Positions 55,850-64,000 of a stretch of DNA of 64,000 nucleotides are shown in pieces. The position numbers were made by a program, and so were the translations under genes. Positions within the stretch are counted from its first letter, which is position 1. Each line of letters starts with the position of its first letter. The notes beneath the pieces are model-generated. The model saw nothing but the letters and a program-made list of their open reading frames with translations. It searched no databases and had not been told where the DNA came from. This DNA comes from Massilia sp. Root351 (GTDB lineage Bacteria; Pseudomonadota; Gammaproteobacteria; Burkholderiales; Burkholderiaceae_D), in NCBI RefSeq assembly GCF_001425045.1, contig NZ_LMDJ01000035.1, positions 1 through 64,000 of the forward strand, read 5' to 3'.

Positions 55850-57111
55850 GCTTTGCTCCCGGTGCTGCCGCCAGCGCCGCTGCGGACCTGCCATACGCCG
55901 GCCGCCGTTTCCGACAGCGCCAGCCCGCGCGCCGACAGGGCGCCCTGCAGCTGCTGCAGGGTGGCCGCGTCGGCCGCGTTGGGCTTGAGCTTGATGACCA
56001 GGCTGCGCTCGCGGTACTCCATCGAGGCGATCAGGTCGCGCTTGCCGGTGGCGGCCAGCGCTTCGCCGAAGGCGGCGGCCATGGCGGTGAATTCGTCGGC
56101 ATTGACTTCGCCGCTGCCAGCCTTGGCGGCGGCGATATTCATGCGCATCTGCGCGGCCGGGTCGCGGATCACGGTTTCCTTCGGATAGGCGGCGCGGAAG
56201 ATCTGCACCATGGACTCGCGCAGTTCGCGTTCCTCGCGCTTCAGGCGCAGCCACTCGATATTCATGCCGGCCAGGTTGACCAGCAGCGCCAGCAACGCCA
56301 GGCGCAGCGGCCAGCGCCAGCGCTGCCAGGCGCGCGACTGCGCGCCGGTGGCGCCCAGGCCCGCGGCCAGGTCCGGCGCCGCGCCGCCCCTGGCGCTCTT
56401 GGCGGCGGACACCCAATGCTCCCAGCGGTCCGTGTCCAGCGCGACGTGGCTGACCGCGGCCGCCAGCGGCTGGTATTGCGGCAGCAGCGCGGCCGGCGCA
56501 TACACCGTCAGCGGCGCGTCGCCGGCCAGCGCGCGCAGCATCTGCAGCGCCGCCTCCGGCTGCGGTCCCACGGTCAGGCCCATGCCGTCCTGCAGGCCTT
56601 TGCGCAGCGTCAGTTCCAGGCCGGCGTCGGTTTGCGCCAGCGCCGCCGATGCGCCGCCCGGCGCCAGCGGCAGGCACAGTTGCGCCGGCAGCGCGGACAC
56701 CGATTGCGCGCCTTGCGCCACCAGCGTTTTCACCAGCACTTCCAGCCAGCTGCGCTGCACCACGGCCACGGTGCGGGTACTGCCGTCCTGCGTGGCGGTG
56801 GTTGGCGCCAGCGCCAGCACGCAGTCGGCCGGATCGCCCAGCACCTGGTCTTCCACCAGCGCCGGCAGCGCGGCCTTCAGGCGCGCGTTCGACAGCGGCG
56901 GCACCGGCACGTGCAGCAGGGTGACGTCGGCGGCGGCCAGCAGCAGCACCACGCGGCGCGCGGCGGCCACCGTGTCGGCCAGGTTACCGAGCGGCGAAGC
57001 GCCCTGCTGCATCACGTTGCCGCCGTCGCCCACCAGCGCGAAATGGCAGGCAGGCGCGGCGCCGCCGTCGGCGGCCGCCCTGGCTGGATACCGGATGTAT
57101 AAAGTCGTCAA
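55846..57111 (-). CDS. gspL: Type II secretion protein GspL
   Basis: The 421-residue protein has an actin-like cytoplasmic domain (LLHVPVPPLSNARLKAALPALVEDQVLGDP typical near residue 65-95), one membrane helix (LRLALLALLVNLAGMNIEWL) and a periplasmic domain (YPKETVIRDPAAQM). It recruits GspE to the membrane. Within its middle Ala/Arg-rich section there are no frame disturbances. The gspK-gspL spacing is 66 bp, the widest gap in the operon. Confidence 0.93.
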   Translation of the reverse strand: MTTLYIRYPARAAADGGAAPACHFALVGDGGNVMQQGASPLGNLADTVAAARRVVLLLAAADVTLLHVPVPPLSNARLKAALPALVEDQVLGDPADCVLALAPTTATQDGSTRTVAVVQRSWLEVLVKTLVAQGAQSVSALPAQLCLPLAPGGASAALAQTDAGLELTLRKGLQDGMGLTVGPQPEAALQMLRALAGDAPLTVYAPAALLPQYQPLAAAVSHVALDTDRWEHWVSAAKSARGGAAPDLAAGLGATGAQSRAWQRWRWPLRLALLALLVNLAGMNIEWLRLKREERELRESMVQIFRAAYPKETVIRDPAAQMRMNIAAAKAGSGEVNADEFTAMAAAFGEALAATGKRDLIASMEYRERSLVIKLKPNAADAATLQQLQGALSARGLALSETAAGVWQVRSGAGGSTGSKA

Positions 57112-57177
57112 AGAAGAATCTCGCTTTCGTTCATGCTGCTTAGGTATCCAATTTCGCTGTCCAACAAGCTTTCCAAA

Positions 57178-58233
57178 CTAAATTTCCCGCATCCACAGCA
57201 ACACCGGGCTTTTGGGGCCGCGGTAAATCAGCGACTGCGCGTCCAGCGCCGCCCGGTCCAGCCGGACATGGCTCAGCACCAGGAAGTAATCGCTCTTCAC
57301 CTCCACCTTCACCTCGGCCGGCAGCGTCTTGCGGGTCTGGCCCGCCAGGTAGTTGCCAAAGTCGGCCGCGGTATTGAACGCCGTGCGGCGCCGGAACTGC
57401 ACTATCGTCGCCGCTTCCGACACCGAGCAGTCGGCCAGCGCCGCCAGCACTTCCGCCGGCGCCGTATTCACATTCACGTTGACCCCGGGCAGCAAGACGA
57501 CGACGAACTCGCGCAACTTTTCTATCATGGGCTGCGTGAAGCCCGACACCGCCAGCAAGTCTTCCACCCGGATCAGCTCGAGCGGCTCGCGGCGCGTGCC
57601 GTTGCTGCTGCCCGCCAGCCCGCCGCCGGCGCCGCCCGCGCCACCGCCTCCTCCCGCCCCGCCAGTTCCACCCGTGCCCCCCGTTCCGCCGGCCCCGCCC
57701 GCATCGGCCGCGACCGGCTGGCTTAGCGCCAATTCCTCGGCCAGCGTTTGCGCCAGGCCGGGGTTCAAGCTCAGGCGCTGCAGCAGGCGGCGGAAAATCT
57801 GGACTTGCACCGGATCGGGCGCGCCCCTCTGCACCAGGTTGGCGAGATTGTAACGTGCTTGCGCGTCGGTAACCCGGCCGGACAGGGTGGCATCGAATTT
57901 TTCGTTGGCCACGCGCTCGCGTTCGACGTAGTCGTCCAGCCGCGTTTCGGCCAGCGGGGTGGCCCAGGGGCCGTTTTCGGAAGTGACCGTGGGGTTGGAA
58001 CGGGCATCCTGCTGCAGGATCAGGCGCGCCCAGTCCAGCGCGCCGCGCATGATCCACTTGGTCTGCAGGTGCAGGCGCTGGTTCTCCATCGAGCGCACCT
58101 GCACCTGCTGCTGCCAGAACAGGCTGGCCACAATGGTGACCGCCAGGGTGGTCAGCAACAGCGCGGTGATGACGGCCACGCCGGCCTGGCGCGCGCGCGG
58201 CACGGCATGGCGCCCCATCGGATGGCGGCGCAT
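57178..58233 (-). CDS. gspK: Type II secretion minor pseudopilin GspK
   Basis: The 351-residue minor pseudopilin caps the pseudopilus tip with GspI and GspJ. The prepilin site is QAG followed by VAVITALLLTTLAV, lacking the Glu at +5 as is usual for GspK. The globular part includes SGRVTDAQARYNLANLVQ and VNVNTAPAEVLAAL. A stretch of about 30 residues made almost only of Gly, Ala and Thr (about 176-205) is inserted in the middle. The start ATG 58233 overlaps the gspJ stop by one base. Confidence 0.93.
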   Translation of the reverse strand: MRRHPMGRHAVPRARQAGVAVITALLLTTLAVTIVASLFWQQQVQVRSMENQRLHLQTKWIMRGALDWARLILQQDARSNPTVTSENGPWATPLAETRLDDYVERERVANEKFDATLSGRVTDAQARYNLANLVQRGAPDPVQVQIFRRLLQRLSLNPGLAQTLAEELALSQPVAADAGGAGGTGGTGGTGGAGGGGGAGGAGGGLAGSSNGTRREPLELIRVEDLLAVSGFTQPMIEKLREFVVVLLPGVNVNVNTAPAEVLAALADCSVSEAATIVQFRRRTAFNTAADFGNYLAGQTRKTLPAEVKVEVKSDYFLVLSHVRLDRAALDAQSLIYRGPKSPVLLWMREI

Positions 58234-58883
58234 CACTTCTCCCCCATCAGGAATACTTTCACCAGCGGGGCGGCCTGGCCGTGCAGTTGCACCGTCAGTT
58301 CCAGGCCGTCGAAGTCCTGCTCGCCGGAGCTGCCCGCTGCGGCCTCCGCGGACTGGCCGCCCTGCACGCCGCGCACCGGCTGCCAGGCGCTGTCGCGCCA
58401 GCCGCGCACGGCCATGCTGTCCACCCCGCTCTGCAGGGCCACGGCCGGCGCGTTGTCGCTGTCGCTGACGGCCGCCGCCCACAGCGCGTCGAGCTGCGCC
58501 AGGTCGCGCGTGGCACGCGATTCGCGCCGCGTGAGCACGCCGTCGCGGATGCGGTAAGTCACCACCTGCAGGCGCGACGGCTCGCCCTCGGCCAGCACGG
58601 TGCGCACGAAGAGCATGCGGTCCGCGTCCGCCGCCAGCGTTTCGCGCGCGCGCAGCTGCTTGCGCAGGGCGCGCTGCTCCATGTCGCTTTGCATCTGCGC
58701 AAACGCCAGCTGGATGCCGCGCGTCTGCTCCATCTGCTCGGTGAGGGCCTGGCGCGAGCGGACGATGCCGTCCAGGCCGCGCCAGCCCAGCACGGCAACT
58801 ATCGCCAGCACGGCGATCGCCACCAGCAGCTCCACCAGGGTGAAGCCGCGCGAGCGGAACGGATTGGGCGTGGCGGCCATCAT
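58233..58883 (-). CDS. gspJ: Type II secretion minor pseudopilin GspJ
   Basis: The 216-residue minor pseudopilin has a prepilin leader ending SRG, then FTLVELLVAIAVLAIVAVLGWRGLD with Glu at +5. The body has the GspJ pattern (LRARETLAADADRMLFVRTV; VVTYRIRDGVLTRRES). There are two adjacent ATGs at 58883 and 58880; the first overlaps the gspI stop by 4 bp. Confidence 0.92.
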   Translation of the reverse strand: MMAATPNPFRSRGFTLVELLVAIAVLAIVAVLGWRGLDGIVRSRQALTEQMEQTRGIQLAFAQMQSDMEQRALRKQLRARETLAADADRMLFVRTVLAEGEPSRLQVVTYRIRDGVLTRRESRATRDLAQLDALWAAAVSDSDNAPAVALQSGVDSMAVRGWRDSAWQPVRGVQGGQSAEAAAGSSGEQDFDGLELTVQLHGQAAPLVKVFLMGEK

Positions 58884-59296
58884 TCCTGCAGCTTCAGTTG
58901 CACCAGCTTGATGATCAGGCGCTCGGGCTGCTTCTCGTCGAACACGCTCACCTCGACCCGGCGCAGGCGCGGGTTGGGACTGGCGATCACCTCTTCCTGG
59001 CACACCAGTTTCAGGTCGCCCTGCGGGCAGTCGAAGGAAGTCTTGCCCACGGAGGGGAACTGCTTGTTCAGGCTCAGGTGCACCAGCCGGTTTTCGGCCG
59101 ACCAGGTGGCCATCATGGCGGCGCGCAGGCCGTCGCTGTTTTGCGTCAGGCTGCCGACCGCGCGCAGCGAGGCGCCCAGCGCGGTGCCGACGATGACCAG
59201 CGCCACCAGCACTTCCAGCAGGGTAAAGCCGCGCGCGCGGCGGGCCGCGGCGTGCGTGCAGTTGGCGTGCATGGTGGCGGGCAAATTGGCGTGCAT
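58880..59296 (-). CDS. gspI: Type II secretion minor pseudopilin GspI
   Basis: The 138-residue minor pseudopilin has a prepilin motif RARG-FTLLEVLVALVIVGTALGA with Glu at +5. The body has WSAENRLVHLSLNKQFP and FDEKQPERLIIKLVQLKLQE typical of GspI. ATG 59296 directly follows the gspH stop; an upstream frame extension lies inside gspH and is not used. Confidence 0.92.
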   Translation of the reverse strand: MHANLPATMHANCTHAAARRARGFTLLEVLVALVIVGTALGASLRAVGSLTQNSDGLRAAMMATWSAENRLVHLSLNKQFPSVGKTSFDCPQGDLKLVCQEEVIASPNPRLRRVEVSVFDEKQPERLIIKLVQLKLQE

Positions 59297-59297
59297 A

Positions 59298-59795
59298 TCA
59301 GTCCACCGTGAAGTGGCCGATGCCGTCGGCGCGGATGACGACACTGACGTCGCCGCTGGCCATGGTCAGCGCGAAGGGTTTATCCACCGGCTCGCGGCCG
59401 AAGGTGATGCGCAGGGTGTCGCCGGGCACGGTCGAAGCCGGCTCCAGCAGCAGCGTGACGGGGCTGTTCTTGAACTGGCGTTCGCGCAGCAGGTCGTCCT
59501 GCCGGTCCTGCGTGGTGATGGGCTCCCACACGCGCTGCTCGTTGCGCACCAGGAAGCGGTAGCTTTCCGGCCCCGCCTCGAAGGCCACCAGGCGGTTGCG
59601 CACGATGGCTTCGTCGCGCGCCAGCTGCAGCAGCAGCGCCACGCGCTGCGCCTCCTGCTGCATGCCCTGGCGCCGGCTGGGCGCCGCGTTGAGCGACACC
59701 AGCCCCACCGTGATGCCGGCGATGACCAGCACCACCAGCAGCTCGATCAGCGTAAAGCCGCGCTGCGATTGGTGAAAGCGCGCGGCGGCCGCCAT
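59298..59795 (-). CDS. gspH: Type II secretion minor pseudopilin GspH
   Basis: The 165-residue minor pseudopilin has a prepilin motif QRG-FTLIELLVVLVIAGITVGLVSL. A GspH-type body follows, with QEAQRVALLLQLARDEAIVRNRLVAFE and a beta-rich C-terminus. It lies 9 bp after gspG. Confidence 0.92.
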   Translation of the reverse strand: MAAAARFHQSQRGFTLIELLVVLVIAGITVGLVSLNAAPSRRQGMQQEAQRVALLLQLARDEAIVRNRLVAFEAGPESYRFLVRNEQRVWEPITTQDRQDDLLRERQFKNSPVTLLLEPASTVPGDTLRITFGREPVDKPFALTMASGDVSVVIRADGIGHFTVD

Positions 59796-59804
59796 GACGG
59801 TAGC

Positions 59805-60251
59805 CTAGTTGTCCCAGGAGCCGATGTCGGCATCGTCGCCGCTGCCGCCGGGCTGGCCGTCGGCGCCCAGCGAGAACACGTCCACTTCGCCCTTCAGGCC
59901 GGGCGAGAGCAGCTGGTAGGGGTTGCCCCACGGGTCCTTGGGCATCTTTTCCAGGTAGCCGCCCGCCTTCCAGCCGTTGGCGGCCGGGCCGGTGGTGGGC
60001 TTGGTGAGCAGCGCCTGCAGGCCCTGTTCGGTGGTCGGGTAGCGCTGGTTATCCAGCTTGTACAGTTTCAGCGCCTGCATCACGGTGGCGATATCGACCT
60101 TGGCGGCGGCGACTTTCGACTCGCCGGTGCGGGCCAGCAGCTTCGGCACGACCAGCGCGGCCAGCACGCCCATGATGACCACCACCACCATGATCTCGAT
60201 CAGGGTGAAACCGCGCGCGCGGCGCTTGGCAGGGAATGTAACGTTTTGCAT
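59805..60251 (-). CDS. gspG: Type II secretion major pseudopilin GspG
   Basis: GspG is the main subunit of the pseudopilus. The 148-residue protein has RARG-FTLIEIMVVVVIMGVLAALVVP, then LYKLDNQRYPTTEQGLQALL, DPWGNPYQLLSPG and the Ca-binding C-terminus (FSLGADGQPGGSGDDADIGSW). The start used is ATG 60251; GTG 60263 is possible. It is the first gene of the operon. Confidence 0.95.
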   Translation of the reverse strand: MQNVTFPAKRRARGFTLIEIMVVVVIMGVLAALVVPKLLARTGESKVAAAKVDIATVMQALKLYKLDNQRYPTTEQGLQALLTKPTTGPAANGWKAGGYLEKMPKDPWGNPYQLLSPGLKGEVDVFSLGADGQPGGSGDDADIGSWDN

Positions 60252-60282
60252 AAACAAGGACACTTTCCAGGTGAGAGTGCGA

Positions 60283-60320
60283 AGTATAAGGCCTAATTGT
60301 GACGATCAGGTTGTGACGAT
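60283..60320 (-). promoter_or_regulatory. gspG promoter -10 with upstream direct repeats
   Basis: On the minus strand TATACT (60288-60283) is a perfect-looking -10 before gspG. No good -35 stands 17 nt upstream. Instead two identical ATCGTCACAA decamers lie at 60320-60311 and 60306-60297, 14 bp apart. This layout fits an activator binding a tandem site over the -35. A weaker third copy lies at 60328-60340, in the end of the next gene. Confidence 0.55.
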
Positions 60321-60325
60321 AAGCT

Positions 60326-62491
60326 CTAATCGTGGCGATGGGCGGAAACGCCGATGCGCTGCAGGGCGCCTTCGTTGCCGCCGCCGGCGATGTTGCTCGA
60401 CACCGGCGCCAGTTTCTTCAGCGCCGGGGCCGCCGTGACGAAAGGCCGGATGCCCAGCGCGCTGTCGACCTCGTGCGGATAGACCAGGAAGCCGCGCGTG
60501 ATGACGGCGGCCACCTTGCGCACGTCGCCGATATTCTTGGTCGGCTCGCCATCCACCAGCACCAGGTCGGCCAGCTTGCCCGGCGCGATGCTGCCGCGCT
60601 CGTGGCTGGTGCGCGTGTACAGCGCGCCGTTGCGGGTGGCCACCTGCAGCGCCTGCGACGGCGTCAGGCCGGCCTGCACCAGCAATTCCAGTTCGGCCTG
60701 CAGCGTGAAGCCCGCCAGCTCGTCGGTGCCGGCCACGATGGGCACGCCGGCCCGGTACAGGCGGCCCACGAAGTCCACCATGTGGGCGTAGGACTGCTGG
60801 TAGCGCTTCAGGGTGGCGTCGTCGGCGATCTTCATGGTGCCGACGCGAAAGCCGCGCTGCAGGTCCGGCGGCATGTGCGGGGCGATGGCGGCGAACGGCG
60901 TGTTCATGTCGCCGTCCTTCTGCTTGAGGAAGGCGAAGGTGGCCAGCGTGGGGTCGATCACGGTCTTCTGCCGGGCCAGGCGGGCGATGAAGTCCTTGAC
61001 CTGCCTGGAATCGAACTTCAGCGCGGCGCTCTTCTCGGCCGGCAGCACGAAGCGCTCCAGGGTGCGGGTTTCGGTCTGCGGCGTGGCCAGGAAGTTCAGC
61101 ATCACCTGGTTGATGTGCTGGATCTCGTCGAAGCCCATGTCCAGCGCCTCGAAGGCGCGCAGCCCGGCCGGGATGTGGCCGGACACGCGCATGCCGCGGC
61201 TGTGCGCGTACGCCACCGTGTCTTTCAGGATGGCTTGGGGGAAGGAGTTGTAGATCTTCAGCTGCGGGTAGCCGTGCTCGGCGTACCAGTCGATGGCGCT
61301 TTTCGCCTGCGGCAGCGTCTTGACCACGAAGCCCAGGTTGGCCGAGTACGGGCTTTCCCCTTCCAGGAAGCCGGACGGCACCACCTGCGGCGAGAGCAGC
61401 TTGCCGGCCGCCGTTTCGTCCATGATCTGCTGCAGCTGGGCATTGTCGTTGCCCATGTCGCGCACCGAAGTCACGCCGGCGGCGATATGCAGGCCGCCTT
61501 CCCAGCGGCCCACATGGCCGTGCATGTCGAACAGGCCGGGCAGCAGCACGCGGCCATCGGCGTCGATCTCGTTGACGGCGCCGCGCACCGGCGAGCCGGC
61601 CGGCAGCACGGCGGTGATGCGGCCGCGCAGCACGTACACGTCCGAGGCCGGTCCCAGCTTGGCTTTCTCGCTGTCGAACACGCGCGCGTTCTTCACCACG
61701 GTCAGGCCGTTCAGCGGATGCTGCAGGGTCGATGCCAGCTCGGCCAGCATCTTCTGCTCGGCGTCCTTCTGCAGCGCGGCCAGCGCCGGGCCGTTCGCTT
61801 CCCAGCCTTGCTCGATGGCGGTGAAGGCGCCCGGGATCACCACCGCGAACAGGCGCGGCCTGGTTGCGGCAGCGCCAGCGGCAGCGGCAGCGTTGCCCAT
61901 GGTGGCCCAGTAGAACTGGGGCGACAGGCCCAGGCCCGTCTGCGCCAGCAACTGCACCTGCTGGCTCTGGCCATTCAGCGTCACCTGCGCTTCGGCCAGC
62001 TTGCGCTGGGTCAGCGTGCCCGAGGGCAACAGCGCCAGCTTGCCGCCCGGGGCGGCGGCCAGCGCGGCGATGGCGGCCGACGCCACCTCGAAGGAGTTGT
62101 TCAGCGGGACGTACATGGCCGGGCCGTTCAGCGCCTGCTCGCCGCGCTCGGTGGTGGACTGCCAGGCGGCCTTGCCATTCTGGATGGCGAACTGTTCGTT
62201 GACCACCGCGCCGTAAGTGGAGTTGCCCTGCACGGCGTAGCTGGCCATGGTGCCGTCGGCGTTGTAGCGGATCTGCTCGGTCAGCTCGGGGCCGCGGCCG
62301 TTGTTCTTGTAGATGAAGCGCACCTTGGTCAGGCCATCGTCGCCGCGCTCGACCACCTGTTCGCCGGCCTGCTTGCCGTTCTCGGTGATGAGCACATAGC
62401 GCAGGGTTTCGGCCGCGATGGCGGAGGCGGGGGCGTAAGCGGCAAATGCCGAGGCAATCGCCACGGCCATGATGGCGGAAAGTCGCTTCAT
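60326..62491 (-). CDS. Secreted amidohydrolase-family protein
   Basis: The 721-residue protein has a signal peptide (MKRLSAIMAVAIASAFAAYAPASAIA) and an N-terminal beta-rich part (about 27-250) that I do not recognise. A metal-dependent amidohydrolase barrel follows, with the HxH metal motif (LPGLFDMHGHVG), LKIYNSFP, GHIPAG and the C-terminal GSIAPGKLADLVLVDGEP. It resembles imidazolonepropionase- or prolidase-like amidohydrolases; the substrate is unknown. It lies 13 bp after moeB on the same strand. Confidence 0.85.
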   Translation of the reverse strand: MKRLSAIMAVAIASAFAAYAPASAIAAETLRYVLITENGKQAGEQVVERGDDGLTKVRFIYKNNGRGPELTEQIRYNADGTMASYAVQGNSTYGAVVNEQFAIQNGKAAWQSTTERGEQALNGPAMYVPLNNSFEVASAAIAALAAAPGGKLALLPSGTLTQRKLAEAQVTLNGQSQQVQLLAQTGLGLSPQFYWATMGNAAAAAGAAATRPRLFAVVIPGAFTAIEQGWEANGPALAALQKDAEQKMLAELASTLQHPLNGLTVVKNARVFDSEKAKLGPASDVYVLRGRITAVLPAGSPVRGAVNEIDADGRVLLPGLFDMHGHVGRWEGGLHIAAGVTSVRDMGNDNAQLQQIMDETAAGKLLSPQVVPSGFLEGESPYSANLGFVVKTLPQAKSAIDWYAEHGYPQLKIYNSFPQAILKDTVAYAHSRGMRVSGHIPAGLRAFEALDMGFDEIQHINQVMLNFLATPQTETRTLERFVLPAEKSAALKFDSRQVKDFIARLARQKTVIDPTLATFAFLKQKDGDMNTPFAAIAPHMPPDLQRGFRVGTMKIADDATLKRYQQSYAHMVDFVGRLYRAGVPIVAGTDELAGFTLQAELELLVQAGLTPSQALQVATRNGALYTRTSHERGSIAPGKLADLVLVDGEPTKNIGDVRKVAAVITRGFLVYPHEVDSALGIRPFVTAAPALKKLAPVSSNIAGGGNEGALQRIGVSAHRHD

Positions 62492-62504
62492 CGGGGTCGG
62501 TCTC

Positions 62505-63269
62505 CTAGGGTTGTGCGCACACCGGGCACGCGTCGTTGCGGCCGATTTTGATACAGGTCCAGTCCATGCGCAAGCCGTCCAGCAGCAGCAGGCGGCCGGC
62601 CAGCGGCTCGCCTATGCCCATCAGCAGCTTGAGCGCTTCGGCCGCCTGCATGGCGCCGACCACGCCCACCAGCGGCGCGAACACGCCCATGGTGGAGCAG
62701 GCCACGTCCTCGAAGGGCTGGTCCTGCGGGAACAGGCAGGAGTAGCACGGCAGGTCCGCGCTGCGGCCGGCCCCGCCGCGCGGATCGAACACGCTGACCT
62801 GGCCGTCGAAGCGGATCACCGCGCCCGACACCAGCGGCACGCCGTGCGCCACGCAGGCGCGGTTGACGGCGTGGCGGGTGGCGAAGTTGTCGGTGCAGTC
62901 AAGCACCACGTCGGCCCGGCTCACCAGTTCGGCCAGGCGCGCGTCGTCCGCGCGCTCGACCAGCGCCTCGATCTGTATGGCGGGATTGATGGCGGCCAGC
63001 GTGGCGCGCGCCGATTCGGCCTTGGGCAGGCCCACGCGCGCCATGTTGTGGGCGATCTGGCGCTGCAGGTTGGTCAGGTCGACCGTGTCGTTGTCGACAA
63101 TGGTGAGCCGGCCCACGCCGGCCGAGGCCAGGTACATGGCGGCCGGCGAGCCGAGGCCGCCGGCGCCGATCACCAGCGCGCGCGCGTCCAGCAGCTTCTG
63201 CTGGCCTTCGATGCCGATTTCGTCAAGCAGGATGTGGCGCGAGTAGCGCAGCAGCTGGCTGTCGTCCAT
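62505..63269 (-). CDS. moeB: MoeB/ThiF-family adenylyltransferase
   Basis: The enzyme adenylates the C-terminal Gly-Gly of a sulfur carrier (MoaD or ThiS). The 254 residues start LLRYSRHILLDEIGIEGQQKL and have the ATP site VIGAGGLGSPAA, the RxxxQ segment NLQRQI and DCTDNF. Zinc cysteines CYSC and CPVC and the conserved VACSTMGVFAPLVG are also present. No MoaD or ThiS gene is adjacent, so molybdopterin versus thiamine use cannot be decided. Confidence 0.92.
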   Translation of the reverse strand: MDDSQLLRYSRHILLDEIGIEGQQKLLDARALVIGAGGLGSPAAMYLASAGVGRLTIVDNDTVDLTNLQRQIAHNMARVGLPKAESARATLAAINPAIQIEALVERADDARLAELVSRADVVLDCTDNFATRHAVNRACVAHGVPLVSGAVIRFDGQVSVFDPRGGAGRSADLPCYSCLFPQDQPFEDVACSTMGVFAPLVGVVGAMQAAEALKLLMGIGEPLAGRLLLLDGLRMDWTCIKIGRNDACPVCAQP

Positions 63270-63273
63270 CGCC

Positions 63274-64000
63274 TTACTTCTTCAGGGGCTGGGCGGGCGC
63301 GTCCTGCTTGACGGGGGCGTCCGGCTTGGCGGGTTTGGCGGACGCTTCCACCTCCAGGTCGCGCGCCTTCTCGGTCTTGGACAGCTGCACCGGCAGGCCC
63401 TTGAAGTGGTTCAGCGCCTGCGCCAGCTGGAAGTCGTCCTTGCTGCCGAATTCCACCGGCTTGCGCGTCCTGGACAAGGCCAGCAGGCGCTGCTCTTCTT
63501 CCAGTTCGTCGTGCAAAGGCTGCGGCACGGCGGACGGCAGTTCCTTGTCGTCCTTGTTGTTCAGGTGCTTGACCAGGTCGGCCTCGCGCAGGCGCATGCT
63601 GTTCAGGCCGTCGCCTTCGGCGGTTTCGTCGACCAGCATGTCCGGCACGATGCCGCGCGCCTGGATCGAGCGGCCATGCGGCGTGTAATAGCGCGCGGTG
63701 GTCAGCTTGACGGCGGTGTCGGCGGTGAGCTGGCGCAGGGTCTGCACCGAGCCCTTGCCGAAGGTTTGCGTGCCCATGACCACGGCGCGCTTGTAGTCCT
63801 GCAGCGCGCCGGCCACGATTTCGGAGGCCGAGGCGGAACCGGAATTGACCAGCACCACCATCGGCACGCTCTTCAGCGCGGCCGGCAGCTTGGCCAGCGG
63901 ATCGCTGTTGGCGCGGCCGGAATAATATTCTGGGCGGGCATAGAAAGTCTGCTTGGAGTCGGCCAGCTGGCCGTTGGTGGACACCACCACCGCGTCCTTG
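63274..64000 (-). CDS. C-terminal processing protease (S41), 3' part; runs off window
   Basis: The C-terminal 241 residues of a CtpA/Prc-type periplasmic serine protease are visible. The nucleophile region [21 protein letters not shown] and the Lys in [13 protein letters not shown] are intact, followed by [19 protein letters not shown]. The tail is Lys/Ala/Pro-rich. The N-terminus and PDZ domain lie past base 64000. It is followed by moeB after 4 bp. Confidence 0.93.
   Translation of the reverse strand, partial: KDAVVVSTNGQLADSKQTFYARPEYYSGRANSDPLAKLPAALKSVPMVVLVNSGSASASEIVAGALQDYKRAVVMGTQTFGKGSVQTLRQLTADTAVKLTTARYYTPHGRSIQARGIVPDMLVDETAEGDGLNSMRLREADLVKHLNNKDDKELPSAVPQPLHDELEEEQRLLALSRTRKPVEFGSKDDFQLAQALNHFKGLPVQLSKTEKARDLEVEASAKPAKPDAPVKQDAPAQPLKK

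Overview
This 64-kb window is GC-rich, densely packed chromosomal DNA. The gene content and order (tRNA-Tyr/Gly/Thr-tuf, metK-ahcY-metF with an SAH riboswitch, tandem lipid A acyltransferases before dapF, DUF484-xerC, COG0523-dksA-hslVU, two 16-strand-type porins, a complete gsp cluster) point to a betaproteobacterium of the Burkholderiales. The best guess is an Oxalobacteraceae member of the Massilia/Duganella/Janthinobacterium type. That placement is an inference from gene content; no rRNA gene is present. I see no insertion sequence, prophage, integrase (apart from housekeeping XerC) or CRISPR array.

Layout. 1-776: start of tuf behind three tRNA genes with a clear promoter, all on the minus strand. 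876-10538: a signalling block with a MASE1-PAS-GGDEF-EAL protein, an HDOD-GAF protein, a receiver-TPR protein whose phosphoacceptor Asp is a Glu, an HD-GYP response regulator and a membrane J-domain protein. 10672-15785: MidA-like methyltransferase, folate genes (SDR, folB), ttcA, then an ArsR-type repressor with a fatty-acid desaturase and a small protein. 15805-24823: M14 peptidase, S41 lipoprotein, fused indolepyruvate ferredoxin oxidoreductase, hppD and a divergent Lrp regulator (aromatic amino-acid breakdown). 24840-30155: GNAT, cca, GST, soluble lytic transglycosylase, 5-formyl-THF cyclo-ligase. 30152-34214: the activated-methyl cycle (metK, SAH riboswitch-ahcY, holin-like, metF). 34312-38647: two LpxL-family acyltransferases, dapF, a SEL1 protein. 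38648-41742: two porins, each with its own terminator. 41798-48935: DUF484, xerC, COG0523 GTPase, dksA, an internally duplicated STAS protein, hslVU behind a heat-shock-type promoter. 48940-49132: two nested palindromic repeats. 49138-60320: a twelve-gene type II secretion operon (gspGHIJKLMNDEFC). 60326-64000: amidohydrolase, moeB and the 3' part of a ctp protease.

How genes work together. MetK, AhcY and MetF make SAM, clear SAH and supply methyl-THF, and RNA structure appears to control at least ahcY and perhaps metK. HppD and the 2-oxoacid oxidoreductase share a transcription unit probably governed by the divergent Lrp protein. The gsp operon encodes an almost complete type II secretion system lacking only the prepilin peptidase.

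Most notable non-textbook signals: alternative pairings in the metK leader; nested palindromes built around GGGTCTGACCC; tandem 10-bp direct repeats upstream of gspG; a Cys-poor DksA beside a COG0523 protein; the internally repeated STAS protein; and the degenerate receiver domain.
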